Assembly (NCBI GenBank): GCA_030645575.1
Contig: JAUSMJ010000004.1
Coordinates: forward strand, 27,538-91,537
Direction of reading: 5' to 3'
DNA from: Caulobacter sp.
GTDB lineage: Bacteria > Pseudomonadota > Alphaproteobacteria > Caulobacterales > Caulobacteraceae
DNA length: 64,000 nt
Part shown: positions 25,971 through 34,975 of the stretch, piece by piece
Layout of the letters: each line of letters begins with the position of its first letter
Numbering within the stretch: position 1 is the stretch's first letter
The notes under the pieces: model-generated
Databases searched by the model: none
The model's input: only the letters and a program-made list of their open reading frames with translations
What the model was told of the DNA's origin: nothing
Program-made: the position numbers and the translations under genes

Positions 25971-27884
25971 TCAGTGCGGCATGGACTGCCGGTCGCCATC
26001 GATCTCGGCATGCGGCGTTCCGTCGATGCCGACGTGGCCCCATTTCTTCACCAGGAAGCTGATGAGGATGAAGAACACGCCCACGCCGATGCCGGCCCAG
26101 CCGAGCTTGCCGAAGCCGCTCAGCGAGGTGGCCAGGGCGCCGGCCGGATCCAGAACCTGACCGCCGACCGTCTCGGTTCCCATGGCGCCGGCGATGATCC
26201 CGCCGACGTACTGGGCGATCGAGCTGGACAGGAACCAGACGGCCATCATGAAGGACACCACGGTGGGCATCGACAGCTTGGTGATCTCCGACAGGCCGAC
26301 TGGCGACAGGAACAGCTCACCGGTGGTGTGCAGCAGATACAGCGCGCCGAGCATGATCAGCGGCATCTGGAAGGCCGAATTGGCCATCCCGGCGCTGGCG
26401 CCCCAGACGATGATCATGAAGCCCAGGCCGACCTGGACCAGGCCCAGGCCGAACTTCATCACCGGATTGGGGTCGCGGTTATGCTTGCCCAGGAACAGCC
26501 ACATCGCCGCGAACACCGGGGCGAAGATCAGGATGAAGCCGGCGTTGAACGACTGGGTCTGGGCGGCGGTGATGCCCATGTCGATCCAGCGCACGTTCGC
26601 CGGCACGCCGGCGGCCATGATCATGTCCCGGGTGCCGAAGAAGAAGCTCTGGCCGAACAGGTCCAGCGTGAAGGGCGAGCTGATCAGCGACAGATCGACG
26701 TTGCGGTCGGCGAACAGGTTGAGCGAGGTGCCGGCCTGTTCGAACAGGGTGAAGAACACCACCGCGCCGAAGATCAGGATCATGGCCAGCATCATGCGTT
26801 GCCGCTGGACCCAGGTCTTGCAGACGACGGCGATGATGAAGACGACCGCCACCAGCGAGGCGATGATGCTGGCGATCAGCACCAGGCCGACGATGGCGTT
26901 CCGCTGGACCAGCAACCAGACGACGGCGATGCCGGCGATGCCGAGGATGTAGATCAGGCCTTCCTGGTTGATCGGGCCAAAGATCGGCTTGGCCAGCTTC
27001 TCGGGGTTCGGCGGCTCGCCATGGCCCTCAAGCAGGGGCTTGCCGAGCACGAAGGCCAGATAGCCGAGCAGCATGCCCGCGCCGGCCAGGCCGAAGCCCC
27101 AGCCCCAGCCGTAGGTCTGGCCGAGATAGCCGCAGAGAACCGAGGCCCAGAAGGCCCCCATGTTGATGCCGTAGTAGTAGAGGGTGAAGCCCGGATCCCG
27201 GCGCGGATCGCCTTCCGGATAGAGCTGGCCGACGATGGTCGAGATGTTCGGCTTGAGGAAGCCGACGCCCATGATGATCAGCGAAATGGCCAGGAAGAAG
27301 ATGTTCACATAGGTCGAATTGCGCGTCTCCTTCATCTCGTAGGAGCCCTGCGCCAGGCTGGCGGGCAGCGGCGAGGCGGCCGGCAGGTCCTTGATCTGCA
27401 GGGCGCCGTTCTCGCCGGCGCCGAAGCCGTAGCAGCCTTCGCCAACCTTGATGCAGACCTCGCGCTCGGACCCGCGGCCCTCGACCTGCATGGCGTAGGC
27501 CTGGCCCTGGTAGTTCAGGGTCTGCTGCGCGGGCGCGCCCTCGATGGCCATCATCCCGTGACCGGCCACCAACAGCAGGGCGCCGAAGGCGATGGCCTTG
27601 CGGGTGCCGATGTAGCGGTCGGCGAGGATGCCGCCGAGCAGGGGCAGCAGGTAGACCAGTGAGGTGTAGGAACCGTAGAGGCCGCTGGCGTAGTCGTCTT
27701 TGAACAGGAAATGCTGGGTCAGGTAGAAGATGAGGATGCCGCGCATCCCGTAGTAGGAGAAGCGCTCCCACATCTCCGCGAAGAAGAGAATGAAGAGGCC
27801 CTTCGGGTGATTCCGCATCTGCAGAAGCACCGGGATGCCCGTGGCCAGGGTCACGAGGATCCCCAGCGCGATAACGATATTCAT
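25971..27884 (-). CDS. POT-family proton-coupled peptide transporter
   Basis: A 637-residue major facilitator protein that imports di- and tripeptides with protons. The first-helix motif ExxERFxYY appears as EMWERFSYYGMRG (E37, E40, R41, F42), and the PTR2 signatures GGILADRYIGTRKAI and GFLKPNISTIVGQLY are present. A long extracytoplasmic insertion of about 75 residues (about 117-192) separates helices 3 and 4 and holds two cysteines (C144, C151) that could form a disulfide. Most bacterial POTs lack this loop. The C-terminal tail is His- and Asp-rich and cytoplasmic. Confidence 0.94.
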   Translation of the reverse strand: MNIVIALGILVTLATGIPVLLQMRNHPKGLFILFFAEMWERFSYYGMRGILIFYLTQHFLFKDDYASGLYGSYTSLVYLLPLLGGILADRYIGTRKAIAFGALLLVAGHGMMAIEGAPAQQTLNYQGQAYAMQVEGRGSEREVCIKVGEGCYGFGAGENGALQIKDLPAASPLPASLAQGSYEMKETRNSTYVNIFFLAISLIIMGVGFLKPNISTIVGQLYPEGDPRRDPGFTLYYYGINMGAFWASVLCGYLGQTYGWGWGFGLAGAGMLLGYLAFVLGKPLLEGHGEPPNPEKLAKPIFGPINQEGLIYILGIAGIAVVWLLVQRNAIVGLVLIASIIASLVAVVFIIAVVCKTWVQRQRMMLAMILIFGAVVFFTLFEQAGTSLNLFADRNVDLSLISSPFTLDLFGQSFFFGTRDMIMAAGVPANVRWIDMGITAAQTQSFNAGFILIFAPVFAAMWLFLGKHNRDPNPVMKFGLGLVQVGLGFMIIVWGASAGMANSAFQMPLIMLGALYLLHTTGELFLSPVGLSEITKLSMPTVVSFMMAVWFLSSSIAQYVGGIIAGAMGTETVGGQVLDPAGALATSLSGFGKLGWAGIGVGVFFILISFLVKKWGHVGIDGTPHAEIDGDRQSMPH

Positions 27885-28164
27885 ACTGCCTACCCTGTGA
27901 CTCTTGGCCCTGTGCGGAGGAGAAGCGGCAAGATCCCCCCGAACCTCCGCGATTTGCAGGCGAGAAAATCACGCGCGGGCCGGTTTCACAAGCAACGGCT
28001 TGCCGTGCCGGTTATTCGGAAGCCGACCTGTGGCCGCCGCGTTATCCTCCGCGGAAGGATCGACCATGTCCGACGCGGTTTCCGGTTCCGGCCTGACAAT
28101 CGCGGCGGTTGCGGGCCGGGCCGCGTTCGCGGCGGCGGCAAAACGGCCGGCGGAGGGAGCGCGG
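27885..28164. other. Intergenic region upstream of the POT gene
   Basis: About 280 bases hold no supported gene; candidate reading frames on either strand are short, start at arbitrary points and have no recognisable motif. The region should contain the leftward promoter for the POT transporter. It ends at the family A palindrome at 28165. Confidence 0.5.
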
Positions 28165-28196
28165 GCGGGGACACGCACCGAAGTGCATGTCCCCGC
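28165..28196. repeat. Palindromic repeat family A, copy 2 (single unit)
   Basis: A single unit, GCGGGGACACGCACC then GAAGTGCATGTCCCCGC, forms a 32-base imperfect palindrome 5 bases past the gshA stop. It is the only copy in the window that is not doubled. Placement directly behind a stop codon again suggests a terminator-like or REP role. Confidence 0.85.
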
Positions 28197-28201
28197 GCCG
28201 G

Positions 28202-29575
28202 CTAATAGGCGCAGTCTTCGAAGACGCGGCTGATGTCACCGTTCCACGCGCCGTGGAACTTCTCCAGCAGCCGTTCGGCGGGCGTGATCCCGCTGTCGGC
28301 GATCGCCTCGAGCTCGCCCAGATAGGTGGACTCATCGACGAAACCGCCGTCGAGCCGGGCGCGGCGTTTGAGGCCTTCCTTGCTGATGGCGATCATGTCC
28401 CTGGCCACGTCCTGCACCGTGCGGCCACCGACCACGGCCTTGAGGCCCAGCCGGTTGACGTCGCGGCGGACGTTTTCGCGGTCCTCCGGCGTCCAGTGCT
28501 TGCACAGGTCCCAGGCGGCGGCGAGGGCGGCGCCATCATAGAAGATGCCGGTCCACAGGGCGGGCAGGGCGCACAGCCGGCTCCACGGCCCCCCGTCGGC
28601 GCCGCGCATCTCCAGATAGGTCTTCAGCCGCACTTCCGGGAAGATGGTGCTGGTGTGATCGACCCAGTCCTTGATCGTCGCCCGCTCGCCGGGAACCTCG
28701 TCCAGCCGGCCGTCGATGAAGTCGCGGAACGACTTGCCGGCCAGGTCGATGTACAGGCCCTTCCGCTTGGCGAAATACATCGGCACGTCGAGGGCGTAGC
28801 GCGCGTAGCGTTCGAAGCCGAAGCCGTCCTCGAACACGAAGTTCAGCATGCCGGTGCGGTCGGGATCGGTGTCGGTCCAGACGTTGGCCCGGGCCGACAG
28901 AAAGCCGTTGGGCCGGCCTTCCGTGAACGGTGAATTGGCGAACAGGGCCGTGGCGATCGGCTGCAGCGCCAGGCTGGCGCGGAACTTGGCCGCCATGTCG
29001 GCTTCGGAGCTGAAGTCGAGATTGGCCTGCACGGTGCAGGTGCGGAACATCATGTCCAGGCCCAGGCCGCCGACCTTGGGCATGTAGCGCCGCATGATCA
29101 CATAGCGGCCCTTGGGCATGATGGCGGCGTCTTCGCGCTTCAGGGTCGGGTGGAAGCCCAGGCCCAGGAAACCGAGGCCCAGCTCGTCGGCGACCTGTTT
29201 GACCTCCTGCAGGTGACTGCCGGTCTCCTCGCAGATCTCGTGCATCGAGTTCAGCGGCGCGCCGCTGAGCTCGAACTGGCCGCCGGGCTCCAGGCTGACG
29301 CTGGCGCCGTTGCGTTCCAGCGCGATCAGGGTCCGGCCGCCGTCGGCGCGATCCTCGTAGACGCCTTCCCAGCCGAACCGCATCAGGCCCTTGAGCATCG
29401 CCTCGATGCCGTCGGGGCCGCCGTACTGGACGGGCGCATGGGATTTCAGGTGGAAGCCGAACTTCTCATGTTCGGCCCCGACCCGCCATTCGCTGGCGGG
29501 CTTGCTGCCGGAGGCGAACCAGCCGGTCAGATCATCAAGAGTCAGGGGCCTGTCGTCACGGACGGTCGTGGCCAT
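28202..29575 (-). CDS. gshA: Glutamate-cysteine ligase, plant/alphaproteobacterial type
   Basis: A 457-residue enzyme that ligates glutamate and cysteine, the first step of glutathione synthesis. It belongs to the type shared by plants and alphaproteobacteria, not the E. coli GshA type: GAEHEKFGFHL near the N-terminus (glutamate and metal-binding acid cluster), SLEPGGQFELSGAPLNSMHE, and MPKGRYVIMRRYMPKVG. The redox-switch cysteines of the plant enzyme are not evident. The first codon is an ATG at 29575. The single family A repeat follows the stop. Confidence 0.95.
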   Translation of the reverse strand: MATTVRDDRPLTLDDLTGWFASGSKPASEWRVGAEHEKFGFHLKSHAPVQYGGPDGIEAMLKGLMRFGWEGVYEDRADGGRTLIALERNGASVSLEPGGQFELSGAPLNSMHEICEETGSHLQEVKQVADELGLGFLGLGFHPTLKREDAAIMPKGRYVIMRRYMPKVGGLGLDMMFRTCTVQANLDFSSEADMAAKFRASLALQPIATALFANSPFTEGRPNGFLSARANVWTDTDPDRTGMLNFVFEDGFGFERYARYALDVPMYFAKRKGLYIDLAGKSFRDFIDGRLDEVPGERATIKDWVDHTSTIFPEVRLKTYLEMRGADGGPWSRLCALPALWTGIFYDGAALAAAWDLCKHWTPEDRENVRRDVNRLGLKAVVGGRTVQDVARDMIAISKEGLKRRARLDGGFVDESTYLGELEAIADSGITPAERLLEKFHGAWNGDISRVFEDCAY

Positions 29576-29741
29576 TTATTTTCGCCTCCCCAGGCATTTT
29601 CGAGTGGCTGGGGAGGCCCCTTCCCCCACCGGGCGCGATCAATACGCTCAAGTGCAGGTGGGAGACAATCACACTCGATGCAAGGCTTCGTGACGGCGTC
29701 GTGTCAGCAGAACCGTTCAATCCCCATCGACCATTTTCCCG

Positions 29742-29864
29742 CCGTCATGGCCCGGCTTGTCCGGGCCACCTATGCGCGGCGTCGAAATCAGGATGGAACA
29801 GGCGGTCGCTCCAGCCGGTGAAGTCCGTGTTCCTGGGTGGCCCGGACAGGCCGGGCCATGACGG
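29742..29864. repeat. Palindromic repeat family B (paired)
   Basis: The arms at 29742-29770 (CCGTCATGGCCCGGCTTGTC and following GGGCCACC) and 29836-29864 (GGTGGCCCGGACAGGCCGGG and following CCATGACGG) are near-perfect reverse complements around a 65-base centre. Both arms carry internal GGCCCGG/CCGGGCC pairing. The element fills most of the gshA to rsmE gap. The rest of that gap (29576-29741) shows no gene. A half copy lies at 37355. Confidence 0.85.
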
Positions 29865-29877
29865 ATGTCGGTAGGGC

Positions 29878-30600
29878 CTAGCCGCGCCAATCCCCCAGCG
29901 CCGCCTGCCACAGGGTCAGGGCCGCGATGGCGGCGGTGTCGGCGCGCAGGATCCTGGGGCCCAGCGAAACGGCCGTGACGAAGGGCAGGGCGCGCAGCCG
30001 CTCGCCCTCTTCCGGGGCGAAGCCGCCCTCGGGGCCGATCAGCACCGCCCCCGGCCCGGGAGCAACGGCGCGCAGGGCCTCCAGCGCCGGCGGGACGCCG
30101 CCGCCCTCGTCGCAGAACATCAGCGGACGCGTGGCGTCCCAGCCGTCCAGCAGGCGTTCGAGTTTCTCCGGCGCGACGATCTGCGGCACGTCCAGCCGGC
30201 CGGTCTGTTCGGCGGCCTCGACCGCGATGGCCCGCAGTCGCGCGACATTGGTGTGGTCGGCGTTGGTCCGCCGGGTCACGGCCAGCCGCACCCGCCGCGC
30301 GCCCAGTTCGGCGGCCTTCTCGATGATCGTCTCCAGCCGGGCCCGCTTGACCAGGGCCACCACCAGATCGAGGTCGGGCCCGTCGGTCTGGGGCCGCACG
30401 CGCGCGCCGACCGCCAGCCGGCAACCGCGCTTGCCCGCCTCGACCAGCGTCGCCCGCCACTCGCCGTCGCGGCCATTGAACAGCAGCACCTCGGCCCCGA
30501 CCGCCAGCCGCATGACGGTGGTCAGATAGCGGCTCTGCTCGGGCGCCGGGATCAGGTCGGCGCCGGCGGCGAGGTCATCGGGAACATGAAGACGGATCAT
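29878..30600 (-). CDS. rsmE: 16S rRNA (uracil1498-N3)-methyltransferase
   Basis: A 240-residue SPOUT methyltransferase that methylates U1498 in the 30S decoding region. It shows an N-terminal PUA-like domain (MIRLHVPDDL, RYLTTVMRLAVGAEVLLFNG) and the knotted domain with LIGPEGGFAPEEGERLRA, SLGPRILRADTAAIAALTLW, the motif pair typical of RsmE. Homologues usually have a closely similar length. It lies divergent from ppk2 with a 47-base shared promoter gap. Confidence 0.95.
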   Translation of the reverse strand: MIRLHVPDDLAAGADLIPAPEQSRYLTTVMRLAVGAEVLLFNGRDGEWRATLVEAGKRGCRLAVGARVRPQTDGPDLDLVVALVKRARLETIIEKAAELGARRVRLAVTRRTNADHTNVARLRAIAVEAAEQTGRLDVPQIVAPEKLERLLDGWDATRPLMFCDEGGGVPPALEALRAVAPGPGAVLIGPEGGFAPEEGERLRALPFVTAVSLGPRILRADTAAIAALTLWQAALGDWRG

Positions 30601-30647
30601 GCGGACTCTTCTAGCCGCCCGGCGGGGTCCGGCGGTAGGGTCTCGTC

Positions 30648-31406
30648 ATGGACAACGACGCCTACGACGCCGAACTTCGCGACCTGCAGATCGCCATGAT
30701 CCGCACCCAGCAGCTGGCGATCAAGGAGGGCTGGAAGATCCTCGTGATCTTCGAGGGCCGCGACGCCGCCGGCAAGGACGGCGCGATCGCCCGCGTGACC
30801 GCGCCCCTGTCGCGCCGCGAGACGCGGGTGGTGGCCCTGCCCAAGCCCTCGGACCGCGAGCGGACGCAGTGGTATTTCCAGCGCTACGTCGCCCACCTGC
30901 CGTCGGCCGGCGAGTTCGTGCTGTTCAATCGCTCCTGGTACAACCGCGCCGGGGTCGAGCGGGTGATGGGTTTCAGCAGCCCGGATGAACAGGAAGAGTT
31001 CCTGCGCGAAGTCCCCAATTTCGAGCGCGTGCTGGTCGCCAGTGGCGTGAAGCTGCTCAAGTTCTGGCTCGACATCAGCCCGCAGGAGCAGGCCAGGCGA
31101 CTCAAGGCGCGCCGCACCGATCCGCTCAAGGTGTTCAAGACCAGCCCTCTGGACGACGTCGCCGAGCAGAAGTGGGACGACTACACGGCCGCCCGGGACG
31201 AGATGCTGCGCCGGACCGACTGCGACGCGGCGCCCTGGATCTGCGTGCGGGCCGACCACAAGAAGCCGGCCCGGCTGAACGTCCTGCGCTGGCTGCTGCG
31301 AACGGCCGCGCCGGACAAGGTGCGCAAGGGCGTGGAGGCGCCCGATCCCGAGGTGATCTTCCGCTTCGATCCGGAAGCCCTGACCGACGGGCGGCTGCAC
31401 CGGTAG
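30648..31406 (+). CDS. ppk2: Polyphosphate kinase 2 family protein
   Basis: A 252-residue PPK2 enzyme using polyphosphate to phosphorylate nucleotides. The Walker A-like loop is EGRDAAGKDG (residues 36-45), and the lid/Walker B region reads FVLFNRSWYNRAGVERVMGF (about 89-108), with SRRETRVVALPKPSDRERTQ between. This is the class I-type single-domain PPK2 (GDP or ADP phosphorylation); the exact nucleotide is not determinable here. It ends 27 bases before the convergent sulfotransferase stop. Confidence 0.95.
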   Translation: MDNDAYDAELRDLQIAMIRTQQLAIKEGWKILVIFEGRDAAGKDGAIARVTAPLSRRETRVVALPKPSDRERTQWYFQRYVAHLPSAGEFVLFNRSWYNRAGVERVMGFSSPDEQEEFLREVPNFERVLVASGVKLLKFWLDISPQEQARRLKARRTDPLKVFKTSPLDDVAEQKWDDYTAARDEMLRRTDCDAAPWICVRADHKKPARLNVLRWLLRTAAPDKVRKGVEAPDPEVIFRFDPEALTDGRLHR

Positions 31407-31433
31407 GGGCCGCTCCATCCCCCCACTAGCGCG

Positions 31434-32318
31434 CTACGCCTGAAACCCCCTCGGCGCGCCACAATAGCCGTAGCCGAAGTCGTGCTTCAGGTTGCGGTCG
31501 AGGATGCCGCGCAGCATCGCCTCGTCGGCCTCGGAGAAGGTGGCGGCCGGGACGCCGTCCATGCGCAGGGGCTTTTCGTCCACCGCCGGATCCTGGTGGT
31601 TGGCCATGACCTCCTTGGCCCCCGCCGCAGCGCCGGCGTCGAGGGCGGTGGCTGACAGCGTCAGGCCAAGATGCTTCGCCAGCGTCTCCAGCGCCGCGCG
31701 GCGGTCGGCCTGGAAGTCCTCGTAGCGGATCACCAGGGTCTCGGCCGGGAACCGGCTGGCCACCTCGCCCCAGCGGTTGAGGAAGTGGACGTACCACCAG
31801 ACATCGCAGACATAGGCCTTGCCGGTCGGGTCGCCGGCGACATAGCGCGAGAACGGCACGGCGTAGGTTTCGCGCCACTTCTCGTAGTTCGAGACCATCA
31901 CGTCGCGGATGTCGCGCACCACCACGCCATAGGGCGGCAGGGGCATCAGGGCCCGGACCCACCGCCGGTCCAGGGCGTAGGGCGGGATCGAGTGCGAGCT
32001 GGCGATGCGCGGCAGCGTCCCGTGGATGCGCCTGTGCTTCGGATGTCCGATGATCTCGTTGGATGAGGCGTTGTTGAAATAGCGCGGCGGTTCGACGCCG
32101 TACTGGGCGGCGATGGCGTGGCTCAGCATCCACTTGATCCAGTGGGTCCCGGAATGCTGGCCGGTGACCATGTAGCCCTGCCAGTCGCGGTACTTCAGCA
32201 GGGCGCCGTTGGTGCTGTCGCGGTTGAGGCAGTGCAGGCGGAAGGCCCGGTCGGCCGCTGGCCCGCCGCGCTGGATTTGCGGAACGTCGCCGCTTGTCAA
32301 AGCCGTCAAGGTCGTCAC
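31434..32318 (-). CDS. Sulfotransferase family protein
   Basis: A 294-residue enzyme of the P-loop sulfotransferase fold. The PAPS phosphosulfate loop is visible as GYMVTGQHSGTHWIKW (about residues 48-63), the 3'-phosphate region as VVRDIRDVMVSNYEKW, and the RYEDFQADRRAALETLAKHL stretch matches the family C-terminal half. The acceptor is unknown. The GTG at 32318 is preferred; an upstream in-frame GTG at 32384 would add 22 residues of atypical composition across a TATAGA-like promoter element. It converges on ppk2. Confidence 0.85.
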   Translation of the reverse strand: MTTLTALTSGDVPQIQRGGPAADRAFRLHCLNRDSTNGALLKYRDWQGYMVTGQHSGTHWIKWMLSHAIAAQYGVEPPRYFNNASSNEIIGHPKHRRIHGTLPRIASSHSIPPYALDRRWVRALMPLPPYGVVVRDIRDVMVSNYEKWRETYAVPFSRYVAGDPTGKAYVCDVWWYVHFLNRWGEVASRFPAETLVIRYEDFQADRRAALETLAKHLGLTLSATALDAGAAAGAKEVMANHQDPAVDEKPLRMDGVPAATFSEADEAMLRGILDRNLKHDFGYGYCGAPRGFQA

Positions 32319-32393
32319 TCTCCCCACCGCCCGGCGTGGGCAGTCCCCGGGGTCTATATGTGACAGGAACGGGCGGCGTGTCACGACGGCCGC

Positions 32394-32502
32394 GAGCCTG
32401 TTCCAATCAGGTCGATTGACCTGATCGGATGAAACAGGCTCGATTCAAAAGTTGAGCGCGATCTGATCGCCGAACCGGCATCCATTTCGGCGGATCGCGC
32501 TC
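32394..32502. repeat. Two tandem palindromes resembling rhizobial intergenic elements
   Basis: The first palindrome, 32394-32441, opens with GAGCCTGTTCC and closes with GAAACAGGCTC around AATCAGGTCGATTGACCTGAT. The second, 32454-32502, opens with GAGCGCGATC and closes with GATCGCGCTC and contains GCCGAA/TTCGGC pairs. They resemble the short palindromes found throughout Rhizobiales genomes (GAGCATGATC...GATCATGCTC type). They lie between the sulfotransferase and the aldo/keto reductase, with the second ending 11 bases before the latter's start. Confidence 0.75.
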
Positions 32503-32513
32503 TGGAGAGAGCC

Positions 32514-33497
32514 ATGGAATACGTCCGCCTCGGCAAGACCGGCCTGAAGGTCTCGCGCCTGTGCCTCGGCTGCATGACCTATGGCAGCAAATCCTGGCGG
32601 CCCTGGGTGCTGGAGGAGGACGAGGCCCGGCCGTTCTTCCGCGCCGCCATCGAGGGCGGGATCAACTTCTTCGACACGGCCAACATGTACTCGCTCGGCC
32701 AGAGCGAGGTCGTCACCGGCAAGCTGCTGAAGGAGTTCGCCGCCGGCCGGGACGAGGTGGTCATCGCCACCAAGGTCAACTTCCCGATGGGCCCCGGCCC
32801 TAACGACAAAGGCCTGTCGCGCAAGCACATCATGAGTTCGATCGACGCCAGCCTGACGCGGCTGGGCGTGGACCATGTCGATCTGTTCCAGATCCACCGC
32901 TTCGACCCCGACACGCCGATCGAGGAGACGCTCGAGGCGCTGCATGACGTGGTGAAGGCCGGCAAGGCCCGCTACATCGGGGCCTCGTCGATGTACGCCT
33001 GGCAGTTCGCGAAGATGCTCAGCGTCAGCGACCTGCACGGCTGGACCCGCTTCGTCTCGATGCAGCCGCAGTACAATCTGGTCTATCGCGAGGAAGAGCG
33101 GGAGATGCTGCCGCTATGCAAGGCCGAGGGGATTGGCGTGATCCCCTGGTCGCCACTGGCCCGGGGCTTCCTGGCCGGCGGCCGCAGCAAGGTCGGCGAG
33201 GGCGATACCGAGCGCGCCCGCACCGATGAATTCGCGCCGCGCCTCTACTACCAGGACGCCGACTTCGCGGTGGTCGATGCGGTCGAGGCCATCGCCGGCG
33301 CGCGCGGCCTGTCGAACATGCAGGTCGCCCTGGCCTGGGTGCTGCGCAATCCGGCGATCACCGCGCCGATCGTCGGCGCCTCGAAACTGAGCCACCTGAC
33401 CGAGGCCCTGTCGGCGCTGGACGTCGCGCTCGGCGGCGACGAGGTCGCGACGCTGGAGAGGCCCTACAAGCCCAAGCCGGTGCTGGACCACGCGTGA
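32514..33497 (+). CDS. Aldo/keto reductase
   Basis: A 327-residue TIM-barrel NADPH-dependent oxidoreductase. The catalytic tetrad is complete: D54 and Y59 in FDTANMYSLG, K87 in ATKVNF, and H128 in FQIHRF. The pattern MEYVRLGKTGLKVSRLCLGC and WSPLARGFLAGG near 205-218 matches the YajO/1-deoxyxylulose-phosphate-like subgroup. Substrate is unknown. The ATG is close to a GGAGAGA Shine-Dalgarno. A family C repeat follows the stop. Confidence 0.93.
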   Translation: MEYVRLGKTGLKVSRLCLGCMTYGSKSWRPWVLEEDEARPFFRAAIEGGINFFDTANMYSLGQSEVVTGKLLKEFAAGRDEVVIATKVNFPMGPGPNDKGLSRKHIMSSIDASLTRLGVDHVDLFQIHRFDPDTPIEETLEALHDVVKAGKARYIGASSMYAWQFAKMLSVSDLHGWTRFVSMQPQYNLVYREEEREMLPLCKAEGIGVIPWSPLARGFLAGGRSKVGEGDTERARTDEFAPRLYYQDADFAVVDAVEAIAGARGLSNMQVALAWVLRNPAITAPIVGASKLSHLTEALSALDVALGGDEVATLERPYKPKPVLDHA

Positions 33498-33517
33498 AGG
33501 CGTCGGCGGCTCCAGGG

Positions 33518-33633
33518 TGCGTGGTTCGACACGCGATCCCTTCGGGATCGCTGCTCACCATGACGTGGAGTTTCAGCCCCACCCCTGCACGTCATCCTGA
33601 GCAGGCCGCGCAGCGGCCGTGTCGAAGGACGCA
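33518..33633. repeat. Palindromic repeat family C, copy 1
   Basis: The left unit reads TGCGTGGTTCGACACG then CTGCTCACCATGACGT, and the right unit is its diverged reverse complement, ACGTCATCCTGAGCA then CGTGTCGAAGGACGCA. The element fills the gap between the aldo/keto reductase and the YcaQ-like gene and abuts the latter's ATG at 33634, so that a false in-frame GTG (33619) lies within the repeat. Other copies are at 44375 and 51585. Confidence 0.85.
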
Positions 33634-34860
33634 ATGACCCCGAAATTCGATCTCTCCCTCAAACAGGCCCGCCGCATCGCCCTGACGGCCCAGGGTTTCG
33701 CCGGGTCGCGCCGCCACGCCGCGCCGGGGCGCAGCCATTTCGGCAAGGTGGCCGGGCGGCTGGGCGTGATCCAGATCGACAGCGTCAACGTCCTGACCCG
33801 CACCCACTATCTGCCGGCCTTCTCGCGGCTGGGCGACTATCCACAGGCCGTGCTGGAGGCCGAGGCCTGGGGCAGGAAGCGCAGCCTGTTCGAATACTGG
33901 GGCCACGAAGCCTCCCTGCTGCCGCTGGAGATGCAGCCGCTGCTGCGCTGGCGCATGGCCCGGGCCCACGACGGCGAGCTGTGGACGGGCCTGGCCCGCT
34001 TCGGCCGCGAGAGGCGCGACTACATCGACAATGTTCTGGCCGAGATCGAGACGCGCGGCCCCGTCACGGGCGGCGACTTCGCGCCGGGCCAGGACGTCCC
34101 CGGACGCCGGGGCGAGGCGGGCTGGTGGTCATGGTCCGACGGCAAGCGGGCCCTGGAATGGCTGTTCTGGACCGGCCAGATCACCACCGCCACGCGGCGC
34201 GGCTTCGAGCGGGTCTACGACCTGACCGAACGGGCGCTGCCGGCGGCGATCGTTGATCTGCCCACGCCGACCGAGGCCGACGCCCTGCGCGAGCTGGTGC
34301 TGCGCTCGGCCGGGGCGATGGGCGTTGCGACCGAGGCCGACCTGCGCGACTACTACCGCCTGCCCCTGGCGGGCGCCCGCCGCGCCGTCGGCGAACTGGT
34401 CGAGGCCGGCGCCCTGACGCCGGTCACCGTCCAGGGCTGGGGCAAGCCGGCCTATCTGCACCCGGAGGCGAAACCCCGGCGGATCGGGGCGCACGCGCTG
34501 CTGTCGCCGTTCGACAACCTGATCTGGTTCCGCGACCGGACCGAGCGGCTGTTCGGGATCAAGGTCCGGCTGGAGATCTACACCCCGGCCGAAAAGCGCG
34601 TGCACGGCTACTATGTGCTGCCGTTCCTCGAGGGCGAGGCGATCACCGCGCGCGTCGATCTGAAGGCCGACCGGCAGGCCGCCGTGCTGCGGGTGCAGGC
34701 CGCCCACGCCGAGCCCGAGGCCGGCCCGGCCACCCCGGCCGCGCTGGCCATGGAGCTCGCGCGCATGGCCGGCTGGCTCGGGCTGGACCGCGTCGAGGTC
34801 GCCGGAAAGGGCGATCTGGCAGGCCGCTTGCAGTCAGCGCTGCGATCGCCCGCGATCTGA
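33634..34860 (+). CDS. YcaQ/AlkX-like DNA glycosylase (HTH_42 family)
   Basis: A 408-residue member of the winged-helix DNA glycosylase family with AlkZ and YcaQ (AlkX), which unhook interstrand crosslinks. The active-site motif in this family is QxQ in AlkZ and QxD in YcaQ; here it is QID (Q47 to D49, in GVIQIDSVN), so the YcaQ side is favoured. The HYLPAFSRLG segment and the LLSPFDNLIWFRDR motif around residue 290 also match. The start is the ATG right after the family C repeat; an earlier GTG would add only five residues inside that repeat. Confidence 0.85.
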   Translation: MTPKFDLSLKQARRIALTAQGFAGSRRHAAPGRSHFGKVAGRLGVIQIDSVNVLTRTHYLPAFSRLGDYPQAVLEAEAWGRKRSLFEYWGHEASLLPLEMQPLLRWRMARAHDGELWTGLARFGRERRDYIDNVLAEIETRGPVTGGDFAPGQDVPGRRGEAGWWSWSDGKRALEWLFWTGQITTATRRGFERVYDLTERALPAAIVDLPTPTEADALRELVLRSAGAMGVATEADLRDYYRLPLAGARRAVGELVEAGALTPVTVQGWGKPAYLHPEAKPRRIGAHALLSPFDNLIWFRDRTERLFGIKVRLEIYTPAEKRVHGYYVLPFLEGEAITARVDLKADRQAAVLRVQAAHAEPEAGPATPAALAMELARMAGWLGLDRVEVAGKGDLAGRLQSALRSPAI

Positions 34861-34975
34861 TCCCTGTCGGGAATGTGAGCGGGTGCGACATTAAACATAG
34901 TTCGCGGCGGCCGTGGCCTGGGGTATCCACCCTGCCTGAGTGGCCGCGCGGGGGCGCGAAGGGGGAGACCCGATC

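Noticed and set aside
25959..27662. 567-codon plus-strand open frame across the POT transporter
   Set aside because: Shadow frame; Gln/His/Asp-rich composition without domains, and the minus strand encodes a full membrane transporter.
27885..28233. Short reading frames between the POT gene and gshA
   Set aside because: Frames on both strands start at arbitrary points, overlap the family A repeat and show Ala/Arg-rich sequence without motifs.
34940..34975. Upstream GTG start for the L,D-transpeptidase
   Set aside because: No Shine-Dalgarno and adds residues before an otherwise normal export leader; the TTG at 34976 has GGGGGAGA at the right distance.
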